Below, piece by piece: positions 16,339 through 23,744 of a DNA stretch of 64,000 nt. The first letter of the stretch is position 1; every line of letters begins with the position of its first letter. Location: assembly GCA_036399775.1 (NCBI GenBank), contig DASWMJ010000084.1, forward strand, positions 186,001 to 250,000, written 5' to 3'. The notes below the pieces were generated by a model. The model was not told where the DNA came from. It was given only the letters and a program-made list of their open reading frames with translations, and made no database searches. This DNA comes from JADMIH01 sp036399775 (GTDB lineage: Bacteria; Chloroflexota; Chloroflexia; QHBQ01; JADMIH01). The position numbers were made by a program, and so were the translations under genes.

Positions 16339-16861
16339 AATTGTACGTTCCGTATCCCGCCAACGGGTAGTCTTTGCGGAGTGGATAGCCCTCCCAGCCT
16401 TCGGGGAGGAGGATGCGGCGCAGATCGGGGTGGCCCTCGAAGATGATGCCGAACATGTCGAAGCACTCTCGCTCTTCCCAGTTGGCACCCTTCCACACCC
16501 CTGTGACAGTAGGTATCGTCTCGCCTTCACCCACCGCCGCTTTCAGGCGCAGCCTGTGGTTCTGCGTCATGCTGTAGAGGTGGAGCACCACGTCGAAACG
16601 CTGCGGGCGCGGAGGGTAGTCCACCGCCGTCAGGTCGGTCAGGAAGTCGAACTCAAGCTCCGGAGTGTCGCGCAAGAATGTGCAGACTTCCAAGATCCTA
16701 TCCTTCGGCACGCGCACCGTCACTTGATCGCGAAACGATGTAGCTTCCACGATAGCGTCGGGCATAGCAGCCCTCAGCTTCTGCACCGCTATATTCTGCT
16801 CAGGGTCCACCCCCCCAGGAGGTGGCACGTATTTCCCGCGAAATGGTACGTAATCAGCCAT
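16334..16861 (-). CDS. nuoC: NADH-quinone oxidoreductase subunit C (30 kDa)
   Basis: A peripheral-arm subunit of 175 residues that packs against NuoD. The conserved LTAVDYPPRPQRFDVVLHL, ANWEERECFDMFGI and LRRILLPEGWEGYPLRKDYP blocks of the family are visible. The ATG at 16861 is preceded directly by the heptanucleotide array AAAATTC AAAATGCG, with no Shine-Dalgarno sequence. Initiation may depend on coupling or on a leader-independent mechanism. The stop lies in the next array. Confidence 0.93.
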   Translation of the reverse strand: MADYVPFRGKYVPPPGGVDPEQNIAVQKLRAAMPDAIVEATSFRDQVTVRVPKDRILEVCTFLRDTPELEFDFLTDLTAVDYPPRPQRFDVVLHLYSMTQNHRLRLKAAVGEGETIPTVTGVWKGANWEERECFDMFGIIFEGHPDLRRILLPEGWEGYPLRKDYPLAGYGTYNS

Positions 16862-16863
16862 CG

Positions 16864-16948
16864 CATTTTGAATTTTGAATTTTGAATTTTGAATTTTGAA
16901 TGGTCTTCGCGAACAATTCAGAATTCAAAATTCAAAATTCAAAATTGC
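16864..16948. repeat. Heptanucleotide inverted array (unit GAATTTT), nuoB-nuoC gap
   Basis: The left arm 16864-16900 has five clean GAATTTT units. The right arm 16915-16948 has four complementary AAAATTC units, with a loop of about 14 bases. It fills the whole gap, leaving no visible ribosome-binding site for nuoC. The nuoB stop TAG is at its right edge. Confidence 0.9.
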
Positions 16949-17460
16949 TAAGCTCCTTTCTCTTTCTTCGCAGGCTTGGGACCTGTGCGGGCTATGGTCT
17001 GCTGCTGCACCTTCTCCTGGAGCTTCAGGATACCGTAGAAGATCGCTTCGGGGTTGGGGGGGCAGCCGGGGATATAAATGTCGACGGGCACTACTTCGTC
17101 AATGCCCTGCACGACGGCGTAGGTGGGGAAGGGGCCGCCCGCCGAGGCGCAGTTGCCGACGGCGATGCACCACTTCGGCTCGGACATTTGATCCCACACG
17201 GTCCTCATCACGGGCGCGAACTTCTTGGTGACGGTGCCGCACACCAACATCACGTCGCTCTGGCGCGGTGAGAAGCGGTATAGCATGCCGAATCGCTCAA
17301 GCATATCAAAGCGCGATATGCCCACCGCCATCATCTCTATAGCGCAACATGCGGTGCCTAAAATCAGGGGCCACATCGAATACCTGTGCGCCCAGTTGAA
17401 TAGAAAATCAGCAGTCGTCGTCACGACGCTGGGGCGAAATCTGTTGACTAGGAGACCCAA
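16948..17460 (-). CDS. nuoB: NADH-quinone oxidoreductase subunit B (N2 cluster)
   Basis: Carries the terminal [4Fe-4S] cluster N2 that reduces quinone. The ligands C38-C39 (GTACCAIEM), C103 (GNCASAGGPF) and C133 (PGCPPNPEA) are in place; total length is 170. The start is a TTG at 17460 with AAAGGAGCG upstream, within the end of nuoA, giving a 13-base overlap and likely translational coupling. The C-terminal tail is basic (KPAKKEKGA). Confidence 0.95.
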   Translation of the reverse strand: MGLLVNRFRPSVVTTTADFLFNWAHRYSMWPLILGTACCAIEMMAVGISRFDMLERFGMLYRFSPRQSDVMLVCGTVTKKFAPVMRTVWDQMSEPKWCIAVGNCASAGGPFPTYAVVQGIDEVVPVDIYIPGCPPNPEAIFYGILKLQEKVQQQTIARTGPKPAKKEKGA

Positions 17461-17891
17461 TCCAGCGCTCCTTTCCTCCAGGCATAAACGTATGCCACTA
17501 AGAGCAATACTATAAACAGCACCATTTCTATCAGTCCGTACCAGCCTATCGCGTTGAAGGCCACCGCCCAGGGATAGAAGAAGACAGCCTCGATGTCGAA
17601 CACCACGAAGAGCATAGCGACGACGTAATAGCGCACGGTGTATCGCTGGTTAGCCGCGCCTATAGGGGGCATGCCCGACTCGTAGGCCATAGCTTTAGTA
17701 GGGTTCGGCTTCTTGGGGGCGAGGAGCATTGGTATCAGCATCATGCTGACGGCGATACCCAGGACCATCGAGAAGAAGACTGCGATCACCAACCAGTTCG
17801 ACTGGTTCCGCACTATCGCGTCAGCGGCTGTGGATACGGGCGTACCCTGCGCCACCGGCGTGGCCTGGAACATGACACCGAATTGCGTCAT
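17448..17891 (-). CDS. nuoA: NADH-quinone oxidoreductase subunit A
   Basis: The first gene of the operon: a three-helix membrane subunit. The conserved KAMAYESGMPPIG and YYVVAMLFVVFDIEAVFFYPWA segments are visible. The ATG at 17891 (MTQFGVMFQ) has GGGAGGAAACT upstream and was preferred to an in-frame start eight codons earlier; this gives 147 residues, with an N-terminal part longer than usual. It overlaps nuoB by 13 bases. Confidence 0.94.
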   Translation of the reverse strand: MTQFGVMFQATPVAQGTPVSTAADAIVRNQSNWLVIAVFFSMVLGIAVSMMLIPMLLAPKKPNPTKAMAYESGMPPIGAANQRYTVRYYVVAMLFVVFDIEAVFFYPWAVAFNAIGWYGLIEMVLFIVLLLVAYVYAWRKGALDWVS

Positions 17892-17938
17892 AGTTTCCTC
17901 CCTGGGGGACAGCATCTTCGCTGCGTCTTTCCTTGTTA

Positions 17939-17967
17939 ACTATATCACAATCTTTTTGATGAGGCAA
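17939..17967 (-). promoter_or_regulatory. Probable sigma-70 promoter of the nuo operon
   Basis: On the minus strand TTGCCT (17962-17967), a 17-base spacer and TATAGT (17939-17944) lie about 48 bases upstream of the nuoA ATG. The match is 4/6 and 5/6 to consensus with ideal spacing. The predicted transcript start is near 17932. Confidence 0.6.
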
Positions 17968-18057
17968 GACATAAACCTGTATATGATGCAATCTTTTATG
18001 AGGAGATACAATAAAGGCCTTTCCCCGTCCTCAGCAAGGTTCAGGCCAACAGAGTGA

Positions 18058-18183
18058 AACGTCAAACGTGATTATTGAACCACAAAGACACAAAGAGCAC
18101 AAAGTTCGCTAAGGTTCTATGAATGGAACGGCAAAGGTACAAAGGTTATTTAGGGATTGCGAATTACGTTTTACGTTTTACGC
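18058..18183. repeat. Intergenic repeat tract (ACAAAG-type and GTAAAAC heptads)
   Basis: Contains a CACAAAGACACAAAGAGCAC tract, related to tracts at 19880, 20050, 28636 and 56226, then a GTAAAAC heptanucleotide array (18164-18183). The array supplies the stop codon TAA of the glycosyltransferase fusion gene. The space between here and nuoA also carries the nuo promoter. Confidence 0.7.
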
Positions 18184-19794
18184 CTCCCGCCCTAACACCT
18201 CCGACACCTGCGCTCGTACTTTGTCCAGCGACGCGCCGAGGCCGTCCAGCACTTTGGCGGCTACTCCATCGTTTTCGCGGATGAGGCCGAGGAGCAGGTG
18301 TTCGGTGCCGATATAGTTGTGGCCTAGCCGTGACGCTTCCTCTTGCGCTAATTCCAGGGCGCGCAGGGCACGCATGGTTAGGGATACCCCGCCGACCGAA
18401 CTCGCACCGTTCTCATGCGCCAGCGCGTGTATGAGGGAGCGCACCTTCTGGGGGGTGACGCCCAGGTTGTGCAGCACGCGGGCCGCGACCCCGTCGCTCT
18501 GGCTCACCAGCCCAAGCAGTACGTGCTCGGTGCCGATACGGTTTTGCCTCCGGCGCAGGGCCTCCTTCTGCGCCAACTGCAAGGTATTGCGCGCAGGCTC
18601 GGTGAACTTCTCAAATAGCTGGGCAAGCTGCCTCTCCCCTGCGTTCAATGCCTCCTGAATCACATATGCGTCAATCCGAGGCTCAGCGATCTCAATAGTA
18701 GTCTTCCATATGTTATCGCCCGCCGGTATCTCCTCGCTGATGCTCGATACCTCTCCACTCACGGGCTTGGGCGGACCGGCTATTGCCGTAACGGGAGAAG
18801 GATTAGGAGGCGGGGTGCCTTCCCGCATGTCGGATAGCTCCAACTCCATGCGCTTGACCCTGTAAAGAGTCTCTTCGGTCAGGCGACGGCCCGCCGCGAT
18901 GAGGTCGGCCAGGAGGCCGATAAGCCATATCTGGAAGCCGAAGACCAGGGCGATGAGGGTGGCGATGGTCGTGGGCAGGTGCCGCTCGAACGTCTGCCGG
19001 AAATTCATCTCCTCCTGCAAGAAATAGTGGAACAGGAGGCTTATTACCCCATAAGTGGCTATCAGCATCAGGAAAAGACCGATGTAGAAGAAGACTTTGA
19101 GCGGCTCGTACAGCGCGTAGATACGCACGATGGTGGCCGACGACTTCTTCAGGTAGTCGAACACGCCGCGAATCAGGCGTGAGGGGCGAGTGACCTTGTT
19201 CGTCCTGACGGGCACGCTGGCGACCTTGATGTTCTTCTTGCCCGCCTGCACTATCGTCTCGAGCGTATAGGTGTACTTGGTGATAACGTTGAGGCGTAAC
19301 GCCGCGTCCTTTGACAAGGCGCGGAACCCACTGGGCGCGTCGGGCACAGGCGTGCCGGAGGCCTGGCGCACCACCCAGCTACCCATCACCTGCAAGATCT
19401 TCTTCACAGGCGAGAAGTGCTCTATCTGCCTCACCTGCCGGTCCCCAACCACCATGTCCGCCTCACCACGCAGGATTGGCGCTATCAGGTCGGGTATCAT
19501 CTCCTGGGGGTACTGGTTGTCGCCGTCAGTGTTCACGATGATGTCCGCACCGAGCCGGAGGCAGGCGTCGAGGCCAGTCTGGAAGGCCGCCGCCAGCCCT
19601 TTGTTGCCGTTGTGCCGCACGACGTGGTGTACCCCAAGCTCGCGGGCCACCTCAACTGTGCGGTCGCTTGAGCCGTCGTCAATCACCAGCGTCTCAAGCA
19701 CGTCCACGCCGGGGATAGACTTCGGCATGTCCCGCATCACGAGCGGCAGCGTCTGCTCTTCGTTATAGCAGGGTATCTGCACAATAACCTTCAT
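18178..19794 (-). CDS. Membrane GT2 glycosyltransferase fused to a ClpC-type N-domain
   Basis: A two-part protein of 538 residues. The first 225 residues form a GT2 (DPM1/GtrB-like) domain: QIPCYNEEQTLP, DDGSSDRT near 40, and the metal-binding NTDGDNQYP near 90. Two transmembrane helices follow (about 233-258 and 277-302), as in polyprenyl-phosphate glycosyltransferases. After a Pro/Ser linker (325-360) the C-terminus (about 385-539) has the two Clp N-domain repeats: QNRIGTEHVLLGLVSQSDGV and HNYIGTEHLLLGLIRENDGV. That domain normally recruits substrates or adaptors to ClpC/ClpA, yet no AAA+ ATPase follows. The fusion is intact in one frame. The start was set at the ATG, 19794, after an adjacent GTG. 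The function of the Clp part is unknown. Confidence 0.9.
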   Translation of the reverse strand: MKVIVQIPCYNEEQTLPLVMRDMPKSIPGVDVLETLVIDDGSSDRTVEVARELGVHHVVRHNGNKGLAAAFQTGLDACLRLGADIIVNTDGDNQYPQEMIPDLIAPILRGEADMVVGDRQVRQIEHFSPVKKILQVMGSWVVRQASGTPVPDAPSGFRALSKDAALRLNVITKYTYTLETIVQAGKKNIKVASVPVRTNKVTRPSRLIRGVFDYLKKSSATIVRIYALYEPLKVFFYIGLFLMLIATYGVISLLFHYFLQEEMNFRQTFERHLPTTIATLIALVFGFQIWLIGLLADLIAAGRRLTEETLYRVKRMELELSDMREGTPPPNPSPVTAIAGPPKPVSGEVSSISEEIPAGDNIWKTTIEIAEPRIDAYVIQEALNAGERQLAQLFEKFTEPARNTLQLAQKEALRRRQNRIGTEHVLLGLVSQSDGVAARVLHNLGVTPQKVRSLIHALAHENGASSVGGVSLTMRALRALELAQEEASRLGHNYIGTEHLLLGLIRENDGVAAKVLDGLGASLDKVRAQVSEVLGREA

Positions 19795-19797
19795 CAC

Positions 19798-20186
19798 GTC
19801 CCACCTGTATCCTCTAACACCGGCCCCTCATGGCTGGCATTGTACTCTCAAGCCTTACTACGGTCAAGCACAACGATTTAATCGCAAAGGCGTAAAGGAA
19901 CGCAAAGTTCGCTGAGGTTCTAAAGGTTTATTGCGTAGGGGCGTGATTTATCGCGCCCTGGTAGGCATGATGAACCAGCTCTGTATGCGGTCCCGAACGA
20001 GGGCGCGATAAATCACGCCCCTACGTCCTGATTGTGAACTCCTACAACTTCTTCGTGAACTTTGCGTTCCTTTGCGTCTTTGCGGTTAGAACAGTTAACG
20101 AGGTAAGGAACGGAACTTGCACCTTGACAACATAAGATATACGTGGCAGCCATTCCCGTCAATAACAACGGTCAGGAGCTAAACAA
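19798..20186. repeat. Nested inverted repeat (MITE-like) in a 389-bp gap
   Basis: No gene was found here. An inner perfect 26-bp inverted repeat (19934-19959 and 20000-20025, core GGGGCGTGATTTATCGCGCC) lies inside an imperfect outer one (about 19880-19917 and 20050-20086, GCAAAGGCGTAAAGGAACGC type). Together they form a structure of about 200 bp resembling a non-autonomous mobile element. It separates the divergent glycosyltransferase fusion and the dehydrogenase gene, so the promoters of both must lie at its edges. Confidence 0.8.
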
Positions 20187-21572
20187 GTGACATCAATAGT
20201 TCTCCGCAAGCGCGGCATCTTCGCTACGCTTGCTATTGCAGCCATGCTTCTTCTAGGCGCGTGCGATAATCAGCCTGCACAGCCTACCACTACGGCTACC
20301 ACGCCACCTGCTTCTGCCACACAGGAGACCCCAGCTACTAATGATGCTCTCCCCACCGATACCGCCGCGCCCGCCGAGCAACCTACGGCGGCTATGGCAG
20401 AGACGCCCACCGCACCCGCGCAACCCACAGCCGCCCAGGCAGCAGAAGAGCCGTTGAAGCTCAGCCCGGTAGTAATCGAAACCAACGATACCACGCGCAC
20501 GGGAGCTTTCTCCCAGGAACGGACCCTCAACCTGCCGCCGGGCTTCGGGGTAACGGTGTTCGCCACCGGGCTGGGGGGCGTGCGTTGGCTGGGCCTTTCT
20601 CCTGAAGGTGTGGTCTACGCGACTGTCAGGGGTGAGGGCCGGGTAGTTACGCTGCCGGATGCCGATAAGGACGGCGTGGCCGACGAAACCAAAACGTTCG
20701 CAGACGGCCTGCCTGGCGTGCATGGTATCGCTTTCAAGGATGGCGCGGTTTACGTCGCTACCGAAGGCGAAATCATCCGCCTGGAAGACACCGACAAGGA
20801 CGGAGCAGCCGACAAGCGAGACGTGCTGGCTGACGATCTGCCTACCGGCGGTGGGCATTCAACACGCACCATCGCTTTTGGCCCGGATGGCAAGCTGTAC
20901 GTCTCTGTTGGGTCTTCCTGCAACGTGTGCGTAGAGGAAAATGAGAAGCGGGCCGCGATCCTGCGTTATTCGGCGGATGGGAAGTTCGAGAAAGTCTACG
21001 CGAAGGGCCTGCGGAACGCGGTGGGCATCCTGTTCCACCCGGTGACGGGCGAGCTATGGGCCACCAACAATGGCCGCGACCAGATAGGCGACGACATCCC
21101 GCCTGAGACCATCTACAATGTCAAGGAAGACACCGACTACGGCTGGCCCTTCTGCTACGGCGACCGCGTGCCCGATATAACCCAGGACGTGCCCGCAGGC
21201 TACTGCGAGAAGACTGGCGTTCCCGCCGTCAAGATGCAGGCGCATTCCGCGCCCCTCGGCATCGCGTTCTACACGGGCGACCAGTTCCCCGCACAGTTCA
21301 AAGGGGATTTGTTCGTAGCCTTTCACGGTAGCTGGAACCGCACCGTGCCCACCGGCTACAAGGTGGTACGCATCCGCATGAAGGACAACCAACCCGACGC
21401 ATCGGCTGGCGATCTCCTTGTAGAAGACTTCATCACCGGCTGGCACCTGGGTGAAGACGCCTTTGGCCGCCCCGTTGACCCTATGACCGCCCCCGACGGC
21501 TCCCTCCTGCTCACCGACGACGAGGCTGGCGTTATATATTCTATCTACTACAAGGAGAATGTAGGGCCGTAG
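20187..21572 (+). CDS. Sorbosone/glucose dehydrogenase-like lipoprotein
   Basis: A 461-residue exported lipoprotein. The signal peptide ends in the lipobox LLGAC, followed by a Thr/Pro/Ala-rich linker to about residue 95. The remainder is a six-bladed propeller of the soluble PQQ-dependent glucose/sorbosone dehydrogenase type, with GLRNAVGILFHPVTGELW, NNGRDQIGDDIPPE and the closing GRPVDPMTAPDGSLLLTDD. Enzymes of this family oxidise sugars with PQQ; activity and substrate here are inferred. The start is a GTG at 20187 with CAGGAGC upstream. It is followed by two WD40 genes on the same strand. Confidence 0.82.
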   Translation: MTSIVLRKRGIFATLAIAAMLLLGACDNQPAQPTTTATTPPASATQETPATNDALPTDTAAPAEQPTAAMAETPTAPAQPTAAQAAEEPLKLSPVVIETNDTTRTGAFSQERTLNLPPGFGVTVFATGLGGVRWLGLSPEGVVYATVRGEGRVVTLPDADKDGVADETKTFADGLPGVHGIAFKDGAVYVATEGEIIRLEDTDKDGAADKRDVLADDLPTGGGHSTRTIAFGPDGKLYVSVGSSCNVCVEENEKRAAILRYSADGKFEKVYAKGLRNAVGILFHPVTGELWATNNGRDQIGDDIPPETIYNVKEDTDYGWPFCYGDRVPDITQDVPAGYCEKTGVPAVKMQAHSAPLGIAFYTGDQFPAQFKGDLFVAFHGSWNRTVPTGYKVVRIRMKDNQPDASAGDLLVEDFITGWHLGEDAFGRPVDPMTAPDGSLLLTDDEAGVIYSIYYKENVGP

Positions 21573-21599
21573 GGCTGGCCATTAGCGAAGGGGTTGCCC

Positions 21600-22694
21600 A
21601 TGCATACCATACGCGATCATAATAGAAAGACAGGAGTATTGTGCCTCTTCGCAGTGATCTTGCTTTCTGCATCCGGCTGCGGCACAGGCGGCTCTCCTCT
21701 TGCCTGGCCACCTGCTCCACCCGCTCCCGGTTTGGCACGTATCCTGTCGGGACACACACTTTGGGTAAGTAGCATCGCGTGGTCTCCTGACGGCAAGATG
21801 ATAGCCTCCGGTTCCGGTGACACCACCCTGAAAGTTTGGGACGTAGCCAGTGGAAGCAATCTCAAATCGCTCACGCTAGACAGAGGGAGCCTGGCAAGCG
21901 TTGCCTGGTCCCCCAACGGTGAATACCTGGCTGTCGGCCATAACGAGCCTTCAGATAGGGTGAGAATATGGGATATGGCGACCTGGCAACCTGTCCTCTT
22001 GATGAACCCTAAGGGTGCAATGCGTGTTGTTTCGTACTCTCCCGATGGTGAAATGTTGGCCGTAGGGCTGGGTTTTGCAGACCCTGATCCCAAGCATAAA
22101 CCTAAAGGGAGTGGCGCGGCGATATATGACGCAAGAACGGGAGCCGAGTTGGTAACGCTTTACCTACCTGAGGATGTTATATCGCTTGCCTGGTCACCCG
22201 ACAGCAAGTACCTGGCCTTCAGAGCCTCAGTTACCGACCCGGCAGCCAGCCCCACAGACCTGGGTTACGTTATGATATGGGATCTATCAGGAGCACTCAA
22301 GCGGAGCAACGCCAATGACTTGAGCAACCCTGACAGGCTTCGCAGGCTTGATGGTCTGAATGGAAAGAGCAATGTTGATTGGTCGCCTGATGGTAAGCTC
22401 GTGGCTGCCGGAGATGGGGATGAACTGAAGTTCGTGGATACGTCTACCTGGACAGAGACCCCGGCACTTACCGGCTCTCCTGACGGAGCAGGTCATATAG
22501 CGTGGTCGCCCAACGGGAAGTGGCTCGCTTTAGGTGGCTCCCCATCTGTCGAGATATGGGATGTTGCAAAGCAAAAGCAAGTCAGCACATTTCCGCTCTT
22601 CGACGCGGTGAACGATATAAAGTGGTCGCCCGATAGTAAGTTCCTGGCTACCGGTTCTGAAGATCACTATGTTCGCATATGGGAGGTGAAATAG
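21600..22694 (+). CDS. WD40-repeat lipoprotein
   Basis: A 364-residue protein with an N-terminal signal and lipobox (LLSASGC), a short Pro-rich linker, then six to seven WD40 blades. They are recognised by repeated AWSPDGK/AWSPNG and IWD/VWD pairs, such as TLKVWDVASG and VRIWDMATW. The fold is a scaffold for protein contacts on the outer face of the membrane; no enzymatic site is visible. The ATG at 21600 has AAGGGG upstream. The next gene, 21 bases on, is a paralogue with the same repeat type. Confidence 0.85.
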   Translation: MHTIRDHNRKTGVLCLFAVILLSASGCGTGGSPLAWPPAPPAPGLARILSGHTLWVSSIAWSPDGKMIASGSGDTTLKVWDVASGSNLKSLTLDRGSLASVAWSPNGEYLAVGHNEPSDRVRIWDMATWQPVLLMNPKGAMRVVSYSPDGEMLAVGLGFADPDPKHKPKGSGAAIYDARTGAELVTLYLPEDVISLAWSPDSKYLAFRASVTDPAASPTDLGYVMIWDLSGALKRSNANDLSNPDRLRRLDGLNGKSNVDWSPDGKLVAAGDGDELKFVDTSTWTETPALTGSPDGAGHIAWSPNGKWLALGGSPSVEIWDVAKQKQVSTFPLFDAVNDIKWSPDSKFLATGSEDHYVRIWEVK

Positions 22695-22715
22695 AAGATA
22701 GCGAAGCTCCTGACT

Positions 22716-23735
22716 ATGAAGGTAAGCACAACACTGTATGCACTGGGCCTGGCCCTGGTGGTATTACTCATAATCTTGACGTGGAACGCACTCTCCGCCT
22801 TCTCCCCTCCTCAGGGATTGGTACGCAGGCTGAACGGCCACAGCCTCTGGGTGACGAGCCTGGCGTGGTCACCTGATGGCGAGTGGATAGCTTCGGCTTC
22901 CGACGATAGGACGGTACTGGTGGGGGAGGCGGCTACCGGAACTCGTATCACTAAGCTGGACAGCTTCCGGGGTAGCGTGCTTAGTGTAGCGTGGTCGCCG
23001 GACAGCAAGTACCTCGCTACCGCTTCTACAGTGATAAGCGACGGGGTGCAGATATGGGACGCCGCCAACTGGCAGGCTATCCATCAGTTGAACTCCGACC
23101 CTCGCTATCTGGTGGGTAGTCTATCGTGGTCCCCGGATGGGAAGCTGCTAGCTATCGGCACCGGGGACTTAGAAGTATGGGATGTAGAGGAAGAAAAGCT
23201 TGCGGCTAAGCTTACCACTTATAGCGGAGCAAATAGCGTGGCCTGGTCTCCTGTTGGCAAGCAAATAGCCTTTGGCTCAGCCCTGGACCCTTACAGGGGA
23301 GATAAAGGGGTAGTGAGGATATGGGACTACACCGAAGGTAATGAGCATACTACTGAAAATGATGTTACCACTCTAACCGGGCATTCCGGTGATCTACACA
23401 GTGTGGCATGGTCCCCTGATGGCAAGCAGTTAGCGTCAGGTTCTGATGACAACACAGTGAAGATATGGGATTTGGCAAGCAGACAAAGCACCGCAACCTT
23501 AACGGGACACAAAAGCCAGGTTGTTAGCGTAGCCTGGTCGCCGGACAGCAAAAAGATAGCTTCCGGGTCGTGGGATAGAACTGCGCGTGTATGGGATGTA
23601 GCCACCGGGCAAAGCATAGCCACATTCGAGCACCCGGACTTCGTAACGAGTGTAGCGTGGTCGCCGGACAGCAAGTACCTGGCTACGGGGGACCATTCCA
23701 CTCTCGGCGTCGTGCGGATATGGGAGGTAAAGTGA
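22716..23735 (+). CDS. WD40-repeat protein with N-terminal membrane anchor
   Basis: A 339-residue paralogue of the preceding gene, starting 21 bases after it. The N-terminal helix (LYALGLALVVLLIILTW) lacks a lipobox cysteine, so it is likely a signal anchor. About seven WD40 blades follow, with GHSLWVTSLAWSPDGEW, LTGHSGDLHSVAWSPDGKQL and VKIWDLAS as clear examples. The pair probably arose by tandem duplication, and the difference in anchoring suggests they have different partners. No catalytic motif is seen. Confidence 0.85.
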   Translation: MKVSTTLYALGLALVVLLIILTWNALSAFSPPQGLVRRLNGHSLWVTSLAWSPDGEWIASASDDRTVLVGEAATGTRITKLDSFRGSVLSVAWSPDSKYLATASTVISDGVQIWDAANWQAIHQLNSDPRYLVGSLSWSPDGKLLAIGTGDLEVWDVEEEKLAAKLTTYSGANSVAWSPVGKQIAFGSALDPYRGDKGVVRIWDYTEGNEHTTENDVTTLTGHSGDLHSVAWSPDGKQLASGSDDNTVKIWDLASRQSTATLTGHKSQVVSVAWSPDSKKIASGSWDRTARVWDVATGQSIATFEHPDFVTSVAWSPDSKYLATGDHSTLGVVRIWEVK

Positions 23736-23744
23736 GAGGTACCC

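Noticed and set aside
20124..20155. Promoter TTGACA near the dehydrogenase gene
   Set aside because: The -35 box is good, but no -10 hexamer lies at proper spacing.
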